Positions 1 to 5,103 of a stretch of DNA of 7,338 nucleotides are shown here, piece after piece. Position 1 is the first letter of the stretch; the number at the start of each line of letters is the position of its first letter. Below the pieces are notes generated by a model, which had not been told where the DNA came from, did no database searches, and saw only the letters and a list, made by a program, of their open reading frames with translations. This DNA comes from Deltaproteobacteria bacterium. GTDB lineage: Bacteria; Myxococcota; UBA796; SXON01. The translations under genes were made by a program, and so were the position numbers. Location: contig CANKNP010000274.1 in the NCBI GenBank assembly GCA_947483545.1, positions 1 to 7,338 of the forward strand. The letters run 5' to 3'.

Positions 1-123
1 ACCGTTACAGGTGGAAGGCGGCGGGCCCGGAGTCTTCGCCGGACCGTCGCATTCCACCGGTAGGAACGGTGCAAAGAGACCGCCGAGCCGCGAGCGAGGT
101 TTGCCGAGCGCGCGGATCGGCGG
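1..123. repeat. Palindromic intergenic repeat, modules A+B, copy 1
   Basis: Module A (1-70) is a long imperfect palindrome. Its arms are 1-8/63-70 (one mismatch at A7), 10-16/52-58 (GGTGGAA/TTCCACC) and 18-24/44-50 (with one G-T wobble at 21/47). Module B (71-123) has end arms CCGCCGA/TCGGCGG (81-87/117-123; CCGCCGA begins at about 80) and inner CCGCG/CGCGG. The same 123 nt recur at 6390-6512 with 7 differences that I count by eye (94% identity). The unit probably starts at or just before the window edge. It has no coding character of its own. What is seen: the repeat and its pairing. What is inferred: a dispersed, structure-forming repeat family. Confidence 0.85.
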
Positions 124-170
124 CCTTCGGCGCTCCGGGCGCCCGCGCTGAGCGGTTTCCAACGCACGGG

Positions 171-190
171 CCTGTGCGCCATGGCACAGG
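171..190. repeat. Short perfect hairpin
   Basis: CCTGTGC (171-177) and GCACAGG (184-190) are perfect inverted arms around a 6-nt loop. It lies in the gene-free stretch after module B. No T-run follows, so it is not a classical terminator. Its function is unknown. Confidence 0.5.
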
Positions 191-290
191 GGGACCGGCG
201 CGATGAGGCATCAGCGACGCCCTGGCTTTCCCCGACGCGCCTCGGATCGGTGCGGGCCGAAGGAGGGTTCGGATCCTGGCGAAGCCGAGC

Positions 291-319
291 GTTTGTTCGT
301 CGATCTCGAACGCGCAAAC
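291..319. promoter_or_regulatory. Imperfect inverted repeat upstream of sigma-54 promoter
   Basis: GTTTG (291-295) pairs with CAAAC (315-319), and TTCG (296-299) pairs with CGAA (307-310), with a 4-nt offset on the right arm. It ends 23 nt before the -24/-12 element, just before an AT-richer patch (321-337). It could be an operator or activator site for the promoter. It is closer than most sigma-54 enhancers, so this is a weak inference from position and symmetry. Confidence 0.3.
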
Positions 320-342
320 CGTCACTATTTTCATTCTGGGGC

Positions 343-358
343 TGGCACGCGGCGTGCT
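343..358 (+). promoter_or_regulatory. Candidate sigma-54 (-24/-12) promoter
   Basis: The sequence TGGCACGCGGCGTGCT matches the RpoN consensus (TGGCACGrnnnTTGCw) at all but two constrained positions. It keeps the essential GG (344-345) and GC (356-357) with exactly 10 nt between them. Transcription would start near 369, giving a leader of about 24 nt that contains the GGAG (383-386) before ATG 393. An AT-richer patch lies directly upstream, unusual in this GC-rich window. RpoN promoters with enhancer-binding proteins are common in Myxococcota. The activator cannot be named from this window. Confidence 0.6.
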
Positions 359-392
359 CTACACCGATTCGTCCCCCACCCCGGAGTCGCCC

Positions 393-557
393 ATGTCCCC
401 CAAGCGCAGCCTCGCCCCCCGGTTCAGCCTCCTCCCCATGTCCATCGACGCCTCGGACCTGAGCCCCGTCGAGATCTTCATCGACATCACCGACATCCTG
501 GAGATGGCGGACCTGCCCGACCTGTCCGGCTGCCTCGTGGCGCTGGACGCGATCTGA
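393..557 (+). CDS. Small hypothetical protein (54 aa)
   Basis: I do not recognise this gene. ATG 393 is chosen because GGAG (383-386) sits 6 nt upstream. An earlier in-frame ATG at 354 would overlap the -12 element of the candidate promoter. The product has a basic N-terminus (SPKRSLAPR) and then an acidic, hydrophobic stretch rich in Asp, Ile and Leu (for example IFIDITDILEM), with one Cys near the end. No signal peptide or membrane segment is clear. It is the first gene after the sigma-54 candidate. The next gene begins 42 nt after its stop in the same frame, so the two are probably co-transcribed. The pattern looks like an amphipathic small protein or a leader-like peptide, but no partner enzyme is present to support a modified-peptide role. 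Coding is likely, given GC-biased third positions and a good ribosome site. Confidence 0.6.
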   Translation: MSPKRSLAPRFSLLPMSIDASDLSPVEIFIDITDILEMADLPDLSGCLVALDAI

Positions 558-578
558 ACGCGATGCCACCTGCATGGT

Positions 579-597
579 CGTTCCCGGATAGGGAGCG
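579..597 (+). promoter_or_regulatory. Hairpin covering the ribosome site of the 600-1562 gene
   Basis: Positions 579-585 (CGTTCCC) pair with 591-597 (GGGAGCG) through 7 bp, including one T-G wobble, around the loop GGATA. The right arm holds almost all of the Shine-Dalgarno AGGGAG (590-595), which lies 4 nt before ATG 600. A second small hairpin, ATGC/GCAT (563-566/572-575), precedes it. In the mRNA this could hide the ribosome site and tie translation to the small upstream gene. The pairing is seen; the regulation is inferred. Confidence 0.4.
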
Positions 598-599
598 CC

Positions 600-1562
600 A
601 TGCTCGTGCTTGTCGCGATGGTTGGTTGCGCCGCGCTCACCGACGCACCCGCGGACACCGGGAGCCGGGAGCCCGCGTTCCCGTCTGAGCGGGAGGCCTG
701 GCGCTGGCCCTTCGCGTCCGATTCCCCCTGGAACGTCTCGGTCGGAGACGGGCTGGCGCTGCTCGCCGATGGCGCCTGCACGGAAGCCGTTCAGAGCACC
801 TCGGTGGACGCTTGGGTCAACGCGGCGGAATGGAGCCACCCCGTCCACCTTGCCGCCGCTTCGGACCCGGTGGTGGCCATCTGGGAAGACGACTTCGCGC
901 CCGTCTCCGTCTCTTTTCCCGAAGTCGCCGAGCCCTCCCTGCCCGCCTGGCCGGAGGGCGACGCGCATCTGCACCTGGTGGACGCCACGGGGAGCACCGT
1001 GACGGAGATGTGGCAGGCGCGGCCGAGGTCCGACGGCGATTGGGACGTGGACAGCCTCGCGCAGAACGATCTTTCAGGCTCGGGCATCGGCAGAGGCGGC
1101 GTGCGGATTTACGGGGGCAGCGCGGTCGGTGGGCTGTGGCGCACCGGCGAGGTCGAAGCCGGGGCGTGGCACGCGCTGGCCCTGTCGCTCCCTGTAGATG
1201 TGCTGGCGCCGGAGTTCGTCTGGCCGGCCACCGAGCTATCCACGTCCCGTGAGGACAGCATGATCGGGGCCGTGCCGGTCGGGCAGCACGTCGCGATCCC
1301 CCAGGACGTGGACGAGCACGTGGCCTCGACCCCCGCCGGGCGCGCCCTCCTCCGGACCTTGCGGGACTACGGCGCGTTCGTGGTGGATCATGCCAGCGGC
1401 TTCGCCCTGTACGCCGAACCGGGCGCAGAGGCCGAGATCGACGGCATGCGGAGCGACATCGATCTCGTCCGCTCGCTCCTTCAGTGCAGCACCAACGTGA
1501 GCGAGTCGGCACCGGGGGGACCCGGAGCTCGGCGTCGGCCGGACGCCCCGCCGCTCGACTGA
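600..1562 (+). CDS. Putative secreted lipoprotein of unknown function (320 aa)
   Basis: ATG 600 is used because AGGGAG lies 4 nt upstream. The start MLVLVAMVGC gives a short hydrophobic segment ending in a Cys (Cys10), so it is a likely lipoprotein. The signal lacks basic residues and has Met at -3. A CTG at 570 would restore a normal-length signal with two Arg but has no ribosome site. After a short Asp/Thr/Gly linker comes WPFASDSPWN (residues 36-45). From memory, this resembles the opening of a family of secreted bacterial proteins that begin with PF.DS.WN. Other family-like parts are a GGSAVGGL stretch in the middle, a TPAGRALLRTLRDYGAFVVD segment near the C-terminus, and a closing Gly/Pro-rich RRPDAPP. 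Both ends of the family pattern are present, so the gene looks complete. No catalytic residues can be assigned. It probably sits at the cell envelope and shares a transcript with the small gene before it. Confidence 0.8.
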   Translation: MLVLVAMVGCAALTDAPADTGSREPAFPSEREAWRWPFASDSPWNVSVGDGLALLADGACTEAVQSTSVDAWVNAAEWSHPVHLAAASDPVVAIWEDDFAPVSVSFPEVAEPSLPAWPEGDAHLHLVDATGSTVTEMWQARPRSDGDWDVDSLAQNDLSGSGIGRGGVRIYGGSAVGGLWRTGEVEAGAWHALALSLPVDVLAPEFVWPATELSTSREDSMIGAVPVGQHVAIPQDVDEHVASTPAGRALLRTLRDYGAFVVDHASGFALYAEPGAEAEIDGMRSDIDLVRSLLQCSTNVSESAPGGPGARRRPDAPPLD

Positions 1563-1578
1563 GGCGCTCGCCGATTCT

Positions 1579-1646
1579 CCCGCCCCGCGAGGGCGCGGGC
1601 CGGGCGCATCGGCCCGTGTTGGCGAAGAACGCCCGCATCCGCGGGC
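1579..1646. repeat. Cluster of three short GC hairpins
   Basis: These follow the lipoprotein stop. CGCCC/GGGCG are at 1581-1585/1591-1595. CGGGCC/GGCCCG are at 1596-1601/1611-1616. GCCCGC/GCGGGC are at 1631-1636/1641-1646 around ATCC. The arms are perfect, but each is short and the DNA is GC-rich, so some could be chance. No T-run is present. They may act as a factor-dependent transcription end for the upstream genes or belong to the larger structured stretch up to 1763. Confidence 0.45.
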
Positions 1647-1718
1647 TTGTGTTCGCGTCCTTTCGGCCGGGTCCGGCGCTGCCGCGCCGTTCCCGCCCGA
1701 GACGCAAACACGGGAGCC
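1644..1718. repeat. Long imperfect palindrome
   Basis: Nested arms close on the loop TGCC (1680-1683): CGGCGC/GCGCCG (1674-1679/1684-1689), CGGCCGGG/CCCGCCCG with one mismatch (1664-1671/1692-1699), GTGTTCGCGTC/GACGCAAACAC with one mismatch (1649-1659/1701-1711) and GGCT/AGCC (1644-1647/1715-1718). Alternative pairings exist. CCCGTGTT (1613-1620) matches AACACGGG (1707-1714) perfectly, and GCGAA (1622-1626) matches TTCGC (1652-1656). Together they would give a three-way junction. Confidence 0.6.
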
Positions 1719-1763
1719 AGCTCTGAAGGCGCGCACTTCGTGCCGCCTTCCATTCTGGCTCCC
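1712..1763. repeat. 20-bp hairpin upstream of the kinase gene
   Basis: GGGAGCCAG (1712-1720) pairs with CTGGCTCCC (1755-1763). After a 4x4 internal loop, GAAGGCG (1725-1731) pairs with CGCCTTC (1744-1750). After one bulged C, GCAC (1733-1736) pairs with GTGC (1740-1743) around TTC. All 20 pairs are Watson-Crick. The build resembles module A of the repeats at 1 and 6390 (nested arms, TTC loop) but the sequence differs. It ends 49 nt before the kinase start, so it could lie in that gene's leader. Confidence 0.75.
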
Positions 1764-1800
1764 CCGCCGCGCCCGGCGATTCCCGTTAGAAACCCCGTTC

Positions 1801-1806
1801 GGAGAG
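1801..1806 (+). promoter_or_regulatory. Ribosome binding site deciding the kinase start
   Basis: GGAGAG lies 5 nt before GTG 1812. This supports GTG over the far upstream TTG (1647), which lies inside the palindrome and would add 55 residues with no kinase character. Confidence 0.65.
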
Positions 1807-1811
1807 CGCGC

Positions 1812-3977
1812 GTGTACCAGTCCGGCGACGAGATCGACATCTGGGTCGTCGAGAAGGCGCTTGGCCAGGGCGGCATGGGCAGCGTCTACCGGTGCCACAA
1901 TCGTTCCGCGAAGCGCATCCTCGCCGCCATCAAGGTGCTCGATGGCTCGCTGAACCGCATCCCAAAGATCCAGGCGCGATTCATCCGCGAGGCCGAGATC
2001 CTCTTCGCGCTGGACCACCCGAACATCGTGAAGGTGCGGAACGGGCGGGTGGACATGGACCCGCCGTACCTGGAGATGGAGTTCGTCGACGGCATGAGCC
2101 TGGAGTCCCGGCTCGAACGAGGCCCAATCACGGTCACCGAGTCGGTCTCCCTGCTCAGGGAGATCGCCTCCGCGCTTTGCTACCTGCACGCCCAGAACAT
2201 TCGCCACCGAGATTTGAAGCCGGCGAACATCGTCTGCCAGACCGACGGGCGGGCGAAGCTCGTGGACTTTGGCATCGCCACGGAGCTCGACGGCGCCACG
2301 CTCTCCGAGCACGGCCAGGCGATGGGCTCCGCGAGCTACGTGCCCCCCGAATGGGCCCGCCCCGGCGAACTGGACTCCGCCAAGTGGGACATCTACGCCC
2401 TCGGCGTCTGCATCTGGGAGGCGCTGACCGGCCACGTCGCGTTCCCTATGCCGACCGAAGGCAGCCCCAGCCAGCGCTTTCTGCTCACCGTTGCCCAGAA
2501 ACAGTCGTCGGTGCCGCTCGATCCAGGCGCACATTTCCCGTTGGAGCTCCGGATCCTTGTCCGGGACCTGACCCACCCCGATCCCGACCGGCGGGTGCCC
2601 TCCGCCGAGGCGCTGGTCGCCCGCGTCGCGGACCTCGACATGACCACGGTGGACCCCGAGCACCGCTTCGACGCCGCAGACGACGCACTGGCTGCGGCCC
2701 GCGCCCGCCCCCGGTCGAACAGCACCATGGTGCCCGACGATGGACTCGCCATCGCGGTGGCGCCCGCACCCCTGAAACGCCTGACCCGCCCTGCCGCCGA
2801 ACCGACGTTCAATGAGACGACCGGGGTGTTCGAGCGCGCCCAGAAGGCCGCGTCCCCTCCCGCCGCGCCCCTCGTCGCAGCGCCGAAGCCCGGCCGCTCG
2901 CTCGCTGCGCTGCTCGGCGTTGGAGCCGTTGCAGTGGCAGGCCTTGCTGGGCTCGCCATCGCCACTTTTGTCGCGACCCGGCCGGATCCCGAGCCCGTCG
3001 CCGTCGTGCCCCCGCAGCCGCGCGCCCTCGCGTTCATCGTGAGCGGGGTGCCCGCCGGCGTGCCCGTGCAGCTCTCGCTCGATGGGACGATCCTCGCGGA
3101 CACCGGAGGGCGCTGGTCCGCCGGCATCGTGAGCGTCGGTCCGCACGCGCTCAACGCCACGCTGGGCGCGAACTGCGGCGAACCGGTCGCGACCTGGTGC
3201 AAGCAGGTGTCACGCACGGTGACCGTCTCCGAGGGCGACGGCGAGCAGACCGAGGTGGCCCAACTCCCCGCACCCGAGGCCCGCGCCGTCACGCTGATGG
3301 GCGTGTCCGGGGCTCAGATCGAGGGGGTCGGCGACGCCCGAAAGGTCCCCGGAGGTCGCCAATTCGACGCGCTCCTGCCCGGCACGTACGCCGCCGTCCT
3401 GGCCGACGGAAGGACGATCCAAGTCGAGGTCCCCTGGGCGGCTGGCGCGCTGATCTTGCCGATCGCGCCTGCGTCTCCGGAGGCGGTGGCGGCGACCGCA
3501 TCTCCGCCGGGGACCGGGACCACGACCGCCGTCGTCACGCCCCAGGTGGCCGTGCCGCACGCCGACCCCGACCCCGCCCCGGCGAGCACGGCCGCGGCGC
3601 GCGCGGGCACCGTCGGGAGCTTCGCCACCTGGCTCAAGACCCACCCCGACTGGGAACATGACGCCGCGATCGCCGCGGGTCAGGCCGAGGAGGGCTACCT
3701 CAAAGGCTGGACCGGCGCCGAGCCCCCCCCCGGGCAGTCGGACCGCGCGCTGGTCGGGATCTCCTGGACCGCCGCCAACGCCTACTGCAAAGGCCGCGGC
3801 GGACTTGCAGACGCCGCGGCGGAGCCCACGACCTGGCAGGAGTCGGCCTCCCAGCCCTGGCACGAGTACCGGCAACAGGGCGGTGCCCCGGCCTGGCGCC
3901 GCGCGGACGGCACGGTCTCCACCGCCGTCTCCCGCACCTCCGGGAACGTGGTGACCGGGTTTCGGTGCGCCAAGTGA
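1812..3977 (+). CDS. Transmembrane Ser/Thr protein kinase with FGE/SUMF1-like C-terminus (721 aa)
   Basis: Residues 10-275 form a protein kinase domain: glycine loop GQGGMG (18-23), Lys41 (AAIK), Glu60, HRDLKPAN (132-139, catalytic Asp134), DFG (152-154), PPE in place of APE (178-180) and Asp193. All catalytic residues are present, so it should be active on Ser/Thr in the cytoplasm. A Pro/Ala-rich linker leads to one membrane helix (about 364-388). The outer part has a beta-rich stretch resembling PEGA repeats, including a Cys pair, then another Pro/Ala/Thr linker. From about 599 to the end it resembles a formylglycine-generating-enzyme (SUMF1) fold: WTGAEPPPGQ, VGISWTAANAYC and a closing VSR...GFRC. 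That part is about 120 aa, shorter than a full enzyme, and I see no catalytic Cys pair, so I infer a sensing or binding role. Kinase-FGE fusions of the Pkn1 kind are known in Myxococcota and Chlamydiae. The stop overlaps the next start (GTGA). Confidence 0.93.
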   Translation: MYQSGDEIDIWVVEKALGQGGMGSVYRCHNRSAKRILAAIKVLDGSLNRIPKIQARFIREAEILFALDHPNIVKVRNGRVDMDPPYLEMEFVDGMSLESRLERGPITVTESVSLLREIASALCYLHAQNIRHRDLKPANIVCQTDGRAKLVDFGIATELDGATLSEHGQAMGSASYVPPEWARPGELDSAKWDIYALGVCIWEALTGHVAFPMPTEGSPSQRFLLTVAQKQSSVPLDPGAHFPLELRILVRDLTHPDPDRRVPSAEALVARVADLDMTTVDPEHRFDAADDALAAARARPRSNSTMVPDDGLAIAVAPAPLKRLTRPAAEPTFNETTGVFERAQKAASPPAAPLVAAPKPGRSLAALLGVGAVAVAGLAGLAIATFVATRPDPEPVAVVPPQPRALAFIVSGVPAGVPVQLSLDGTILADTGGRWSAGIVSVGPHALNATLGANCGEPVATWCKQVSRTVTVSEGDGEQTEVAQLPAPEARAVTLMGVSGAQIEGVGDARKVPGGRQFDALLPGTYAAVLADGRTIQVEVPWAAGALILPIAPASPEAVAATASPPGTGTTTAVVTPQVAVPHADPDPAPASTAAARAGTVGSFATWLKTHPDWEHDAAIAAGQAEEGYLKGWTGAEPPPGQSDRALVGISWTAANAYCKGRGGLADAAAEPTTWQESASQPWHEYRQQGGAPAWRRADGTVSTAVSRTSGNVVTGFRCAK

Positions 3978-4060
3978 GCTTGGGGCCGGGGGACGAGATC
4001 GACATCTGGGTGGTGGAGCGCTCGCTCGGCCAGGGCGGCATGGGCAGCGTCTACCTAGGC
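3974..4060 (+). pseudogene. N-terminal remnant of a second Ser/Thr kinase
   Basis: GTG 3974 overlaps the stop of the preceding kinase (GTGA), a typical coupled start. The translation contains GDEIDIWVVERSLGQGGMG followed by SVYLG, which is the start and ATP-binding glycine loop of a kinase closely related to the upstream one. At DNA level 3989-4055 matches 1824-1890 at about 59 of 67 positions. Kinase similarity stops right after VYLG: there is no invariant Lys, HRD or DFG. The frame continues to 4573 with only shadow-like Arg/Pro-rich sequence. From 4059 the coding signal moves to the +1 frame, which has a TAG at 4056-4058. The simplest reading is an internal deletion that removed about 250 codons of the kinase domain and broke the frame. 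A programmed +1 shift would not bring the missing domain back. Confidence 0.7.
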
Positions 4061-4130
4061 GACCTTCGACGCCAGCCCATCGGCACCTGCCGCCGCGCTC
4101 CCGAAGCCCTCCCCCAAGACGGACAAGCCG

Positions 4131-5102
4131 TTGGCCCCTGCGCAGCCCGTGGGCGCCGGGAAATCGCTGACGGCCCCCGTCATCGTGCTCGACGCCAACA
4201 CCCTCGCCAAGCTTACGGACCGCTCGCCCAAGCAGGCGTGGCTTCTCGCCCTGGCCCCGGGCGGGTTGCTCGACCGTACGGCACGCAGCGAGGGGGAGAC
4301 GGAGGAGGCCCGTCTCTTGATCGAGCTGCGGAAGACCCTGGCCGTGTGGGACACGTCGCCTCCCGTGGATCTCGTCGCGCACGCAAAAGGCAGGCTCAAG
4401 CTTCCTTGGGTAAAGTTCGTCGCCATCGCGGCCGTGCTGACGATGCTGTACTCGTTGACGCAGGGCTCGATCGGCGGGCTGATCTGCCCACTCGCGCTGG
4501 CGCCCATCCTCCTGCCGTTCCGCCCCAACGATCCTGTGGACGCGATCGAAGCGCTCCCCCACGCCCGCTCTGAGCACGCGATCCGGCTCCTTCAGCGCCT
4601 GCTCGGGCGCTCGTTTGTGACGGTGATGGATGGCGCCGTTGTCGAGCACGTCCCGCACATGGTCCTGTTGCGCAGCCGCATCGTCGAGGTCGATCAGGCC
4701 GAGGCGACCCTGCGTGCCCGTTCTGCCGAGATCGAGACCACTCGTCTCGAGATCGTCGCCGCAAACGAGGAGATGGGCCGCCGGGGAGAGGACGCCGAGA
4801 CCGCGCGGCTCGCCCGCCAGATCCTGGGTGAACGCGCGCAGATCGCCGCGCTGGCCACCGTGCGAGAGGAGCTTCGGGCCACGCTACAGCGAACGGAGGA
4901 CGTGCTCGGGGAGCTACGGGCGATGGCGATGCGGGCGGCGCTCTCGATGCGCGCTGCCCGATTGACCGCCGGGACGGCTGCCCCCGCGAGGGCCATCGCG
5001 GACGCCGAAGTGGACCTCGCCGGCTACGGGAGCCGGCTGGCGGATCTCGCGGCGGAGACGCGGGACGCGGATGCGCGGCTGAGGGGGCTGTTGGAGCGGT
5101 AG
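4131..5102 (+). CDS. Membrane-hairpin/coiled-coil protein, likely orphaned C-terminal part of the second kinase (323 aa)
   Basis: The family is unrecognised. The frame is open from 4059, just after TAG 4056-4058, and already reads like a Pro/Ala/Lys linker of a kinase before any start codon. Possible starts are TTG 4131, GTG 4149 and GTG 4185; none has a clear ribosome site, so the true start is uncertain. From TTG 4131: soluble residues 1-92; two close hydrophobic segments (about 94-109 and 114-130), probably a membrane hairpin; then residues about 180-323 rich in Ala, Glu, Arg and Leu, with heptad-like spacing that suggests a long coiled coil. Reading: this was the tail of a kinase whose catalytic domain was deleted. 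It may still be made by coupling to the upstream kinase and act as a membrane scaffold or dominant partner, or it may be decaying. The long intact frame over 320 codons argues against long-standing decay. The stop lies 1 nt from the convergent gene's stop. Confidence 0.7.
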   Translation: MAPAQPVGAGKSLTAPVIVLDANTLAKLTDRSPKQAWLLALAPGGLLDRTARSEGETEEARLLIELRKTLAVWDTSPPVDLVAHAKGRLKLPWVKFVAIAAVLTMLYSLTQGSIGGLICPLALAPILLPFRPNDPVDAIEALPHARSEHAIRLLQRLLGRSFVTVMDGAVVEHVPHMVLLRSRIVEVDQAEATLRARSAEIETTRLEIVAANEEMGRRGEDAETARLARQILGERAQIAALATVREELRATLQRTEDVLGELRAMAMRAALSMRAARLTAGTAAPARAIADAEVDLAGYGSRLADLAAETRDADARLRGLLER

Positions 5103-5103
5103 C

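Noticed and set aside
5..334. Minus-strand open frame beginning MKIVTVCAFEIDEQ and running through the repeat
   Set aside because: No ribosome site precedes it. Its C-terminal two thirds translate the palindromic repeat and are Arg/Ala-rich like other shadow frames.
393..557. Ribosomal-peptide (RiPP) precursor reading of the small gene
   Set aside because: No modification enzyme, transporter or Gly-Gly-type cleavage site is present nearby. The acidic hydrophobic stretch alone is not enough.
1756..1771. Possible sigma-54 promoter (GG and GC 10 nt apart) before the kinase
   Set aside because: Only the GG/GC spacing fits; most other consensus positions fail, and the sequence is the arm of the 1712-1763 hairpin.
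1236..3146. 636-codon minus-strand open frame opposite the kinase
   Set aside because: It mirrors the kinase gene, whose catalytic motifs prove the plus-strand frame. The composition (Gly, Arg, His rich) is that of a GC-rich shadow.
3600..4060. Diversity-generating retroelement target region at the FGE-like end of the kinase
   Set aside because: FGE/C-type-lectin folds are common targets, but I found no template copy of the 3' end in the window and no reverse transcriptase. The only nearby duplicate is of the glycine-loop region.
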